A stretch of DNA of 64,000 nucleotides from Nitrospira sp. (GTDB lineage: Bacteria > Nitrospirota > Nitrospiria > Nitrospirales > Nitrospiraceae), in NCBI GenBank assembly GCA_016873435.1, contig VGXF01000006.1, positions 1-64,000 of the forward strand, read 5' to 3'. How positions within the stretch are numbered: position 1 is the stretch's first letter; each line of letters starts with the position of its first letter. A model generated the notes under the pieces. That model was given only the letters and a program-made list of their open reading frames with translations. It did no database searches and was not told where the DNA came from. Shown here one piece after another: positions 1 to 7,559 of this stretch. The translations under genes were made by a program, and so were the position numbers.

Positions 1-94
1 TTTCAGTGATCAGTTCCGGGTACTGGATACTGCCAACTCATCGCTTTGAAAGAACGCGAAGTGAAAAAAGTTCACCGCCGTGTTCAGCATTCGG

Positions 95-1441
95 CTAAGC
101 ACGAGTCGTGGCAGAAGGGCGGATCACCCACGCCAGCATCGGCCAGAACAGATTCGCGCCGATGGCCGCGAGCCACAGAAACCATTCCAGCTTCCCGATC
201 ACCGCAAAGGCAAGCAGGAGAATGGAAAAGTCGCGGCTGGCCATGTTCTTGAGGATAAACTCCGCGCGAGCCGCCTGCTCCGGCGTGCGCCAGGCGTTCT
301 GCGCCTGAGCTGTCTTAGCCCTCGTCATTAGCCATAGGGACACAATATTGGCAAACACTGCCGCGCTGCTCAGCGCCAGTGGCAGCCACACCGTGCCGCC
401 GCTGCTCCATCCGCCATGCGCCCGGAACACGCCCAGTCCGATGGCGCCGAAGATCGCCATGTGCACCAGGTTGTCCGTCATGATGTCCAGTTGCTCGCCG
501 AACGGCGATTCGGCGAAAGTCAGACGGGCTACTTCGCCGTCGCAGCAATCGATAATGGCCGACAATTGAAAGAGCACTGCGCCGATAATCCCGGCCGCAT
601 AGGTCCCCACCGAAAAGACCGCCGCCGCCAGCATGCCGACCGCCGTGGCCACCAGCGTGATGGCATTGGGCGAGAGATGCAGCGCCAGAAACATTTGGCT
701 GAGCAGCGCCGAGATCTTGCGATTGAAATAGGTGTCGACAAATCCTTCGTACTGGCCACGGAGCGATGCAAATAATTTCTCCTTGGCCCTCGTCGCAGAG
801 TCCAGATCGTCCACGCGCAGACACCAGCAGCGCGACGTCACGGAAGTTTCGAAGGTCGTCACCAGGCCGTCCGCCTGAGCACGCCCCAGCAGGGCTTGCA
901 GCGGCGGTGACTCGCTCTTGATCGGTGTGGCGACACGCAGCAGCACCGGCTGCACCACCGCCAGATCTGTGGCGCGCCCATCGCAGACCACGGTTAGGGC
1001 TCCCGCAGCAGCTGCCGCCTCGCCCGCCAACACTTCGAGAAGCTGGCGCGACAACACCATCTGCGCGCCGACTACCACACAGGCCCCCTTCATTTCATGC
1101 GCGAGCGCGTCCCATGTCGTGTAATCGTTGGCGGGAAATTCACGGGCTGGCCACCATCGGACCGGCACAGTGATTCTCGGGTTACCCGCTAGCGCGCGCT
1201 TGAGCTGCAGCTCGTCATCGCCGGCCACGACCGTGACGCTCTGTACGCCGGCCCGCTGCAGCGTCAGGATGACGCGCACGAACAACGGCAGCCCCCCCAC
1301 CACTGTCAGCGGCCCCACCGTTTGCCCGACCGGCGAAGCCGAACCAAAGATGCCCGGCGCCGCGATCACGATGGCGCTGACCAGCGACGACCCCGCCGGC
1401 ACGGCCAGCTGCTCGTTGGGAATGGTCTGGCCCATCATCAC
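95..1441 (-). CDS. CDP-alcohol phosphatidyltransferase with degenerate nucleotidyltransferase-like N-terminal domain
   Basis: Membrane enzyme predicted to transfer a CMP-activated polar head group, here probably CMP-aminoethylphosphonate, to a lipid alcohol. Residues about 20-225 look like a nucleotidyltransferase-type domain, but the expected LAAGxGxR loop reads IAAPGIFGSASP, so this half is probably not catalytic. Residues about 235-445 are a CDP-alcohol phosphatidyltransferase: the whole signature is present (D298xxD301G302xxA305R306, eight residues, G315xxxD319xxxD323) among several hydrophobic segments. The two-domain layout recalls bifunctional inositol-phosphate cytidylyltransferase/phosphotransferases. 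It is the last gene of the leftward phosphonate operon, 50 bp after the nucleotidyltransferase gene. The family call is firm; the substrate is inferred from neighbours. Confidence 0.85.
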   Translation of the reverse strand: MMMGQTIPNEQLAVPAGSSLVSAIVIAAPGIFGSASPVGQTVGPLTVVGGLPLFVRVILTLQRAGVQSVTVVAGDDELQLKRALAGNPRITVPVRWWPAREFPANDYTTWDALAHEMKGACVVVGAQMVLSRQLLEVLAGEAAAAAGALTVVCDGRATDLAVVQPVLLRVATPIKSESPPLQALLGRAQADGLVTTFETSVTSRCWCLRVDDLDSATRAKEKLFASLRGQYEGFVDTYFNRKISALLSQMFLALHLSPNAITLVATAVGMLAAAVFSVGTYAAGIIGAVLFQLSAIIDCCDGEVARLTFAESPFGEQLDIMTDNLVHMAIFGAIGLGVFRAHGGWSSGGTVWLPLALSSAAVFANIVSLWLMTRAKTAQAQNAWRTPEQAARAEFILKNMASRDFSILLLAFAVIGKLEWFLWLAAIGANLFWPMLAWVIRPSATTRA

Positions 1442-1491
1442 TTGCAGGCACGCGGTGAGAGAGGGCGCCCTCTCGCCGCGTGCCCTCCCCC

Positions 1492-2217
1492 CTAGCCTTC
1501 CATTTTTGGCAGAATCTCCCGCTCGGCTTTCGCGATGTCGTCCTCGAAGTCGATTTCGGTCCAGGGCAGCCCCCCGATCCGCTCGAAGCCGACCCTCACG
1601 TCTCGGAAAAACTCCAGCAGGGCGTCCTCATACTCCATGTCCAGCTTGCCGCGCTCCACATAGGCGCCCACGGATTTGATGAGCGTCCCCGTGTCCGTAC
1701 CACGGACCTTCAGAAACCCGACGCCCTCCCCAGCCAGATCGTACTGCTCCGGGATTTTCTTCGTCAGTGCGATCACCCGCCCACCCTGGGAGACCACCAT
1801 GCACTCTTCGCCGGTCTGCTTCACCGATTCATCCATCAAGAGCGCGTTCGCGTGAGACGACTTCACCAAGCGTTCGAGAATCTGCTGATGAAACAGCACA
1901 TCGGCATCCATGATCACAGCGTCGCCGTTCAATTCTTCGCGAGCGCGCCACAGCGAGGTGATACTGCCTCTCTGGTACTGATCGCTCTCGAGATAGCGCA
2001 CCGCGACGCCGTGCAGCCCCGACCCGACGGCTGCCTGGATCATTTTATTTTTATACCCGACGACGAGGACCGCCTGCCGAACGCCCACAGCCGCGAGCGA
2101 CCGGAGGTAGCGCACGATGAGCGGCTGCCCACCAAACTGGATCAAACACTTGGGGTGATGTTGCGTGACCGGCCAGAGCCGTTTTCCTACACCTGCCGCC
2201 AGGATGATCGCTTTCAT
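1492..2217 (-). CDS. Sugar-phosphate/phosphonate nucleotidyltransferase (PntC/LicC-like)
   Basis: A 241-residue single-domain NTP transferase. The N-terminus carries the nucleotide-binding loop LAAGVGKRLWPVT followed by PKCL, and a metal-binding Asp pair is visible in MDADVLF. The C-terminal WTEIDFEDD is typical of cytidylyltransferases acting on phosphocholine or phosphonates. In this operon the likely reaction is CTP + 2-aminoethylphosphonate -> CMP-aminoethylphosphonate + PPi, feeding the downstream CDP-alcohol transferase. The start overlaps the stop of the transaminase gene by 4 bp (ATGA), so translation is probably coupled. A sugar-phosphate substrate cannot be excluded from sequence alone. 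A second nucleotidyltransferase domain is fused to the mutase at 5778-7463. Confidence 0.85.
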   Translation of the reverse strand: MKAIILAAGVGKRLWPVTQHHPKCLIQFGGQPLIVRYLRSLAAVGVRQAVLVVGYKNKMIQAAVGSGLHGVAVRYLESDQYQRGSITSLWRAREELNGDAVIMDADVLFHQQILERLVKSSHANALLMDESVKQTGEECMVVSQGGRVIALTKKIPEQYDLAGEGVGFLKVRGTDTGTLIKSVGAYVERGKLDMEYEDALLEFFRDVRVGFERIGGLPWTEIDFEDDIAKAEREILPKMEG

Positions 2218-3308
2218 GTGCGGATGGTCGAGGTTTCCAATACTTTTTGAAATGCAGCGAGAAATCCGTCCACGTCCTGCACAGATAGGGCGCCCATATT
2301 GGCAATGCGAAACACTTTGCTCTCCAATTTTCCTTGCCCCGCATAGATCACATAGCCCTGTTCTTTCAGGCGATCGTGCAGCGTCTGATAGGCTAGGCCC
2401 TCAGGCAGATGGAAGCAGGTGATCGTGTTGGACTGATGATTAGCCGGCAGCAGCGGCTTGACGCCCAGCGCCTTCATGCGCTCACGGATTTTCGCAGAGA
2501 CTTTTTTATACCGCTGGATGCGAGTGGCCACGCCCTCCTCGAGCAATTCATCAAGCGCTTCGTTGAACGCATACGCCACCTGCACGGCCGGCGTGAAGGG
2601 GATGGCCGCCGCTTGATTGTCCTCATAATAATGAGGCAGGTGCAGGTACCAGGAACGCATGGGATAGCCCTTCATCCGTTCCATGAATCCCTTGCGAATC
2701 AGCACGAAGGACATGCCGGGAAAACCCTGGATACATTTGCCTGCCGTCCCGGCAACCATGTAGAGCTTCGAGCCTGCGATGTCGAGCGCCTCGCCCGCCA
2801 GTCCGCTAACCGAGTCCACGAGAAAGGCGCGGTTCTGGCTATCCACTACCTCGGCAATCTCTTTTATCGGATTGATCAACCCCGTCGTTGTTTCGTGGTG
2901 CACCATCGCCACTACGTGCACTTCCTGGTGCTGCCGCAGCGCCAGCCGTAATTGTTCCGGATCGGGCCGTTTCGTCCAGTCCATCTTCAGCTCAGCCACG
3001 CCCAGGCGGTGCACACCGATCATGCTGGAAATTCGTTCACCATAGACACCGTTGTTGATTACAAGCATCCGCTTGCCGTGCGGGAGGGAGGAGAGCGCCG
3101 CGGCTTCGACGGCGGCGGTGCCCGAGCTGGTCAGCAGCACGGCCGTGTACTCAGATTCCGCTCCTGGTACGAACGCTTTCAGGAGTTTGTGCCGGATGCC
3201 CTGCAGCAGTTCCGCGCATTCCGGCTCACGATGGCAGATATCGGGCTTGTGGAGCGCCTTGCGGACACGCTCAGTGACATTGACCGGTCCGGGATTGAGA
3301 AGAATCAT
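2214..3308 (-). CDS. phnW: 2-aminoethylphosphonate--pyruvate transaminase (class V aminotransferase)
   Basis: PLP enzyme interconverting phosphonoacetaldehyde and 2-aminoethylphosphonate with alanine/pyruvate; next to decarboxylase genes it probably runs in the biosynthetic direction. The 364-residue protein starts with the family-typical LLNPGPVNVTERV, has the phosphate-binding SSGTAAVEAA loop, D165 in the LVDSVSGL cofactor region, and the Schiff-base lysine at about K191 in AGTAGKCIQGFPG, very close to known PhnW active-site segments. It lies 92 bp after the decarboxylase beta gene and overlaps the nucleotidyltransferase by 4 bp. A related alanine-glyoxylate type aminotransferase is the alternative, but context favours PhnW. 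Confidence 0.88.
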   Translation of the reverse strand: MILLNPGPVNVTERVRKALHKPDICHREPECAELLQGIRHKLLKAFVPGAESEYTAVLLTSSGTAAVEAAALSSLPHGKRMLVINNGVYGERISSMIGVHRLGVAELKMDWTKRPDPEQLRLALRQHQEVHVVAMVHHETTTGLINPIKEIAEVVDSQNRAFLVDSVSGLAGEALDIAGSKLYMVAGTAGKCIQGFPGMSFVLIRKGFMERMKGYPMRSWYLHLPHYYEDNQAAAIPFTPAVQVAYAFNEALDELLEEGVATRIQRYKKVSAKIRERMKALGVKPLLPANHQSNTITCFHLPEGLAYQTLHDRLKEQGYVIYAGQGKLESKVFRIANMGALSVQDVDGFLAAFQKVLETSTIRT

Positions 3309-3400
3309 AAGAACTTGGCGCGATGACTGAGGAGCGATGAACGAAACGGGCTTGGGTCTTTCCGCTCGTTTATCATTCTACATTCAGCATGCATCGCTGG

Positions 3401-3979
3401 CTATTCAATCGCTTTCTTAAACCGCTGCGTCATATCGTGCGGCTCGATCAGTACGCGGTCGGCATCCTCGGTCTGCTCGGTCACCTTGATGAGCAGCATG
3501 CTGGGGCCGTCCTTCTTAAGCATCTCCTTGAACTCGTAGACGATGTCCTCACGCTCAATGACGCGCTCGACGTGAACGTAGCCGGCCGCCTTTGCAATGT
3601 GCTCCAGCCGCACGACGTTCGAAATTGTCGGCTGATTGCCCGTGGTGCCGTAGACTTCGTTATCCAGCACGACGTGCACAAAATTTTTCGGCCTCAGAGC
3701 GGCGACGGTCGCCAGCGTCCCCATGCCCATGAGCACGTTGCCGTCCCCGTCGAACACGACGACCTTCTTATTCGGCTTGTGCAGCGCCACGCCAAGGCCG
3801 ATGGCTGCCGCTACGCCCATGGAGCCGATCATGTAGAAATGCGTCGCCCGGTCCGCAATCTTATGCGCCTCACGCGACGGAAAGCCGTTGCAGATGATGA
3901 CCGGTTCGTCCTTCAACTGCTCCAGCAGCGCGGCGATCGCCCGCGCGCGGCTCTGCATGGTGCCTTCTTCGGGTCTCAT
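3401..3979 (-). CDS. Phosphonopyruvate decarboxylase, beta (TPP-binding) subunit
   Basis: C-terminal half of a thiamine-diphosphate decarboxylase, encoded separately. The 192-residue protein carries the TPP/Mg motif GDG (residues 78-80) ending in LDNEVYG with N107, as in phosphonopyruvate and sulfopyruvate decarboxylases. With the alpha subunit encoded 63 bp upstream it should convert phosphonopyruvate to phosphonoacetaldehyde and CO2, the irreversible step that pulls the unfavourable PEP mutase equilibrium forward. Sulfopyruvate decarboxylase (ComE-like) has the same split architecture; the transaminase and mutase neighbours decide for the phosphonate reading. Start ATG gives MRPEEG; no signal peptide, cytoplasmic. 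Confidence 0.87.
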   Translation of the reverse strand: MRPEEGTMQSRARAIAALLEQLKDEPVIICNGFPSREAHKIADRATHFYMIGSMGVAAAIGLGVALHKPNKKVVVFDGDGNVLMGMGTLATVAALRPKNFVHVVLDNEVYGTTGNQPTISNVVRLEHIAKAAGYVHVERVIEREDIVYEFKEMLKKDGPSMLLIKVTEQTEDADRVLIEPHDMTQRFKKAIE

Positions 3980-4042
3980 TCTTTCCTCGCCACACTCGTA
4001 TTTCCTCGTTTGTGAAACAAAATCATTTTGACGAGATGCACT

Positions 4043-4540
4043 TCATGGATGGAGCGACTTGACGATACCTTTTTTTAGCAGCAGTGCCACTGGCACGCGC
4101 TCCTTCATGAAAGTCTGCGCGGTCCACCGGAGGTCGTCCACCAGCGTTTGCTCGGAAATGGTGCGATGCGGAATCTTCACCGAGTCCAGCACTTGCGTCA
4201 TGTTCTCGCCCATGACCAGATGTTCAGGCGCGTCCTTGCCCTGAAACCCGCGCCACGAAATCAACAGTAGGCAGGGCTGTTTGTAGATGACATTGAGCGA
4301 GATGATCGCGTTCATGGACGTGCCCAGGCCCGAGTTCTGCATGAGCACCGCCGGCACCTTGCCCGCCATATAGGCGCCGGCCGCTATGGCCACCGCCTCG
4401 TCCTCACGCACGGCAGGGGTATACAGACGCCGCTCCATGAGGGTTTCAATGATGCCGCCCAATATGGAGTCCGGCACACCGGTGAAGAAATCAAAGCCTA
4501 CGTCCTGTAGGGCCTGCACGAATACGTCGCTATCGATCAT
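4043..4540 (-). CDS. Phosphonopyruvate decarboxylase, alpha (PYR) subunit
   Basis: N-terminal half of the same thiamine-diphosphate enzyme, 165 residues. The segment FFTGVPDSILGGI and the cofactor-activating glutamate (E46 in VREDEAVAIAAG) match phosphonopyruvate/sulfopyruvate decarboxylase alpha chains, as does LMQNSGLGTSMNAI. It is the first gene of the leftward phosphonate operon; its beta partner follows after 63 bp. A TATAAT-like -10 box lies just upstream (see promoter entry). Splitting of this enzyme into two genes is common in archaeal ComD/ComE but many bacterial phosphonopyruvate decarboxylases are single chains, so the arrangement is worth noting. Confidence 0.87.
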   Translation of the reverse strand: MIDSDVFVQALQDVGFDFFTGVPDSILGGIIETLMERRLYTPAVREDEAVAIAAGAYMAGKVPAVLMQNSGLGTSMNAIISLNVIYKQPCLLLISWRGFQGKDAPEHLVMGENMTQVLDSVKIPHRTISEQTLVDDLRWTAQTFMKERVPVALLLKKGIVKSLHP

Positions 4541-4594
4541 ATCGTCCCTTCAGAAACAACAACGGCCGGCCTCATCTGCCGACCGACCGCGCGC

Positions 4595-4624
4595 ATTATA
4601 GCCAAGCCTCCGGGGGATTCACAA
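4595..4624 (-). promoter_or_regulatory. Candidate sigma70-type promoter of the phosphonate operon
   Basis: On the minus strand, TATAAT (4595-4600) lies 18 bp downstream of TTGTGA (4619-4624), about 55 bp before the start of the decarboxylase alpha gene. The -10 box is a perfect match; the -35 box matches moderately. It sits in the 127-bp divergent gap shared with the rightward secreted-protein gene. Confidence 0.5.
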
Positions 4625-4667
4625 GGAGCCGTGATCGTGTTACTGTGCCACACGTCAGGAGCGATTC

Positions 4668-5192
4668 ATGCTGACTTTACGCCATCGCTTTCCTCTTCTC
4701 ACCGCCGTGTGCATGTGGGCTGTGATCAGCGTGCCTGTCACCCACGCCGTCCCCATGGTCAGCGACCCAAAAGGCTTCAGCGGTATCACCTGGGGCACCT
4801 CGTTGAACGATCGGCCGGAACTCGCACTGGTCACTACCGCCAACCGCATCAAGGAATATGACCGCAAGAGCAGTCCGCTGCAGTTTGGCGACGCCGCCGT
4901 CGACACGATGCGCTTCTCCGCAGTAGACGGAAAATTTGCCCGCGTGACCATTCGCTACAAAGGCAAGGACACGCTGGCGAAAGTCCTGGTCCATCTTCAA
5001 CTGCTCTACGGCCCGCTGGACCGCACCCCCGGCCAGATGATGCGGAGCGCCAATCAGCAGTACAACTGGCGCGGCACGGACACCGAGGTCAACATGACCT
5101 TTGATGGCATGGGTGAGCGCGGATTCCTGTTCATCGAAAGCACCGTGCTGGCCCCCCGGTTCAATGATTCGCTCACGGATAGCGCCTACTAA
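4668..5192 (+). CDS. Secreted protein of unknown function, tandem paralog 1
   Basis: A 174-residue protein with a signal peptide (about residues 1-28, cleavage near THA/VP). I do not recognise the family. The mature part has recurring GITWGT, FARVTIRYKG, YGPLDRTPGQ and YNWRG blocks and no cysteines, suggesting a small beta-rich periplasmic domain. The neighbouring gene at 5203-5727 has the same length and the same blocks in the same order, so they arose by tandem duplication. They stand between the divergent decarboxylase operon and the mutase gene, which suggests a link with phosphonate or envelope metabolism, but nothing in the sequence proves it. Confidence 0.8.
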   Translation: MLTLRHRFPLLTAVCMWAVISVPVTHAVPMVSDPKGFSGITWGTSLNDRPELALVTTANRIKEYDRKSSPLQFGDAAVDTMRFSAVDGKFARVTIRYKGKDTLAKVLVHLQLLYGPLDRTPGQMMRSANQQYNWRGTDTEVNMTFDGMGERGFLFIESTVLAPRFNDSLTDSAY

Positions 5193-5202
5193 TGAGGCGG
5201 CC

Positions 5203-5727
5203 ATGCGCCTGCCCTCGGCTCGTCTCATTATTTTAGGGCTGACTGTCGGCGCAGTACTTCCGTTTGCCGGCTCCGCTCACGCCGTCCCCATGATCAACGA
5301 CCCCCAGGGATTCGGCGGCATTACCTGGGGAACTACCTTCAAGACGCTGGACGACTATGCGCTGGTGGAATCCACCACGCGGATTAAAGGCTACGAATTG
5401 AAAAGCGGCCCTCCACCGCTGGGCGAAGCCAAAATCGAGATGATGCGCCTGCTGACGATCGATGGGAAATTTGCCCGTGTGATAGTCCGCTACCAGGGCG
5501 ACCAGACCCACAAAAAGGTGCTGGCCTATCTAGAAACCACGTACGGCCCCCTCGACCGCACACCGGGTCAGCTTTCGGTGGGCACGCTCACTCTGCACAA
5601 CTGGCGCGGCCCGGAAACTGAGATTAATCTTTCCTTCGACGCCAAACAGGAACGCGGCGTGATTTTCTTCGAAAGCCGGATGCTGCTGCCGACCTTCCAG
5701 GATGCCATCAGTGATACGGTGAATTGA
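5203..5727 (+). CDS. Secreted protein of unknown function, tandem paralog 2
   Basis: A 174-residue paralog of the preceding gene, 10 bp downstream of its stop. Start ATG at 5203 is chosen because it begins MRLPSAR and gives a normal signal peptide cleaved near AHA/VP; an upstream in-frame extension would overlap the first gene. Shared blocks are DPQGFGGITWGT, KFARVIVRYQG, YGPLDRTPGQ and NWRGPETEI. Function is unknown. It is followed 50 bp later by the mutase fusion gene in the same direction, so the three may be one transcription unit. Confidence 0.8.
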   Translation: MRLPSARLIILGLTVGAVLPFAGSAHAVPMINDPQGFGGITWGTTFKTLDDYALVESTTRIKGYELKSGPPPLGEAKIEMMRLLTIDGKFARVIVRYQGDQTHKKVLAYLETTYGPLDRTPGQLSVGTLTLHNWRGPETEINLSFDAKQERGVIFFESRMLLPTFQDAISDTVN

Positions 5728-5777
5728 TCGGCAACAATCGACAACTAGATTGACAATTCGCGCGCCCGTCTCGCATC

Positions 5778-7463
5778 ATGCGCCTCATGCATCAAGCCAC
5801 CAAACTGCGTGAACTTCTGAAGCGCCCCGGCGCAATCAAAATTGTCGGTGCCCACGACGCGCTCAGCGCCAAGCTGATCGAGCGTGCGGGCTTCGACGGC
5901 GTCTGGGCCAGCGGATTCGCCATCTCCGCCTCGCTCAAGTGCATTCCGGATGCGAGCTTCATTGATTCTAGCGAACAACTCGCCGTCGAACGCCGCATCG
6001 CTGAAACGATCAACATTCCGATTGTCGCTGACTGCGATACTGGCTACGGTAACGCGCTGAACGTCATGCGCACGGTGAGCGACCGTGAGCGCGTGGGTGT
6101 GGCCGCCATCTGCATTGAAGACAACGTCTATCCCAAACGCTGCAGCTTCTACGCCGGCGTCCGCCGCGAGTTGATTCCCATCAAAGAGCATTGCGGCAAG
6201 ATCAAGGCAGCCAAGGCCGCGCAGACCGTGCCAGACTTCATGGTGATCGCTCGCACGGAGGCGTTGATTGCGGGCTGGGGCAAGGACGAAGCTATCAAGC
6301 GCGCAGAGGCCTACGCAGAAGCTGGTGCGGACGCGATCCTGATTCATTCCAAATCGAAAACTTTCGACGAGCTTAAGTCAGTTTACAGGGCGCTCTCGTG
6401 TCGGGTCCCGATCGTCGTCGTACCGACCATCTTCGACCAGACCACAGCGAAGGAAATGGAAGACGCAGGCGTCAAGATTATCATCTATGCCAACCAGCCG
6501 GTGCGCGCGGCCATCCGGAACATGCGCGATACGCTGGAGCTGATCAAGAAGGACACGCGGCCCGGCGTGGCCAACGACCGCATCGTCACCCTGCCGGAAG
6601 TCTACGACATTGTCGGTGTCCCGCAGATGGAGGAGGATGAGAAGAACTTTCTGCCTGTGGGCGGTGAGAAGATCACGACGATCATCGCGGCGGCAGGGTT
6701 TGAAAAACAGCTCCTGCCCCTGATCGAGGACAAACCCAAGTGCCTGCTGGACATCAAGGGCAAGACCATTCTCGAACGGCAGGTGGCGGCGCTCAACGAT
6801 TGCAACATCAAGGACATTGCCCTCGTCCGCGGCTACAAAAAAAACGCGATCAACCTTTCCAACATCAAGTACTACGACAACGACCGCTATGAGGAAACCG
6901 GCGAGCTCTACTCAATCTTTTGCGCTGAACCGGCCATGAAAGGTCGCTGTCTCTTCCTTTATGGCGACATCATCTTTGACGCGGCTGTACTGGAAAAACT
7001 CTTGAAGTGCCCAGCGGATATGGCCATCGTGGTCGACTTGGCCTGGTCGGATCGACCGAAGACCGGCACCCCGCCGCCGCATCTCAAGCCGGACCTCGTG
7101 ACATTGGAGCATGCTCCGTCAGCAGGCGGCACGGGCCGCTTCGTCATGCCGGACAACCAGCCGCGCGTGCGCAAGATCGGCCAGCACATCGCCCACGGCC
7201 AAGCGCATGGCGAGTTCATCGGCATGGCAATGCTCTCCGAAAAAGCCACGGAAGCCTTCAAGCAGGCCTATCACGACGCAGGCCAAAAAACCGGCAAGGG
7301 CTTCCACGAAGCGCCTACGCTCCAGAAAGCCTCCCTCACCGACCTCCTCCAGGAACTGATCGACCGCGGCCAGACCGTCGAGGCCGTGCCCATCTACAAG
7401 GGGTGGATGGAAGTGGATTCGTTCGAGGAATATCAGCAGGCCTGGGCCAGGCTTCGTCAGTAA
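5778..7463 (+). CDS. PEP mutase/isocitrate lyase family domain fused to nucleotidyltransferase
   Basis: A 561-residue two-domain protein. Residues 1-~285 are an isocitrate lyase/PEP mutase barrel; residues ~298-561 are an NTP transferase with IIAAAGFEKQLLPL and DKPKCLLDI. By context it should form the C-P bond (PEP to phosphonopyruvate) and activate the product with CTP. Expected active-site residues of PEP mutase are present at the familiar positions: D58, D85, D87 (DTGYGN), E114, K120, R159 and H190. However the diagnostic EDK(x5)NS reads EDN(x5)CS: K116 is Asn and the key N122 is Cys, as in C-C lyases of the superfamily. The nucleotidyltransferase loop also lacks the usual GxGxR arginine. 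An ATG 9 bp downstream is an equally possible start. Confidence 0.82.
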   Translation: MRLMHQATKLRELLKRPGAIKIVGAHDALSAKLIERAGFDGVWASGFAISASLKCIPDASFIDSSEQLAVERRIAETINIPIVADCDTGYGNALNVMRTVSDRERVGVAAICIEDNVYPKRCSFYAGVRRELIPIKEHCGKIKAAKAAQTVPDFMVIARTEALIAGWGKDEAIKRAEAYAEAGADAILIHSKSKTFDELKSVYRALSCRVPIVVVPTIFDQTTAKEMEDAGVKIIIYANQPVRAAIRNMRDTLELIKKDTRPGVANDRIVTLPEVYDIVGVPQMEEDEKNFLPVGGEKITTIIAAAGFEKQLLPLIEDKPKCLLDIKGKTILERQVAALNDCNIKDIALVRGYKKNAINLSNIKYYDNDRYEETGELYSIFCAEPAMKGRCLFLYGDIIFDAAVLEKLLKCPADMAIVVDLAWSDRPKTGTPPPHLKPDLVTLEHAPSAGGTGRFVMPDNQPRVRKIGQHIAHGQAHGEFIGMAMLSEKATEAFKQAYHDAGQKTGKGFHEAPTLQKASLTDLLQELIDRGQTVEAVPIYKGWMEVDSFEEYQQAWARLRQ

Positions 7464-7498
7464 TCGCTCCGCGTTCTCTTTTCCAAATCAGCTTTGCC

Positions 7499-7556
7499 TT
7501 GCTCATTGGTCAAGCTGCGTGGTATCGTCATAGGTAAGTGAGTAATCACTTACCTA
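7499..7556 (+). promoter_or_regulatory. TetR operator and promoter of the efflux operon
   Basis: A perfect inverted repeat with 11-bp arms (TAGGTAAGTGA at 7531-7541 and its complement at 7546-7556) and a 4-bp GTAA centre ends three bases before the tetR start codon. A weak promoter, TTGCTC (7499-7504), 18 bp, TATCGT (7523-7528), would place the transcription start inside the palindrome. This is the expected layout for autorepression by the downstream TetR protein. Confidence 0.8.
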
Positions 7557-7559
7557 TCT

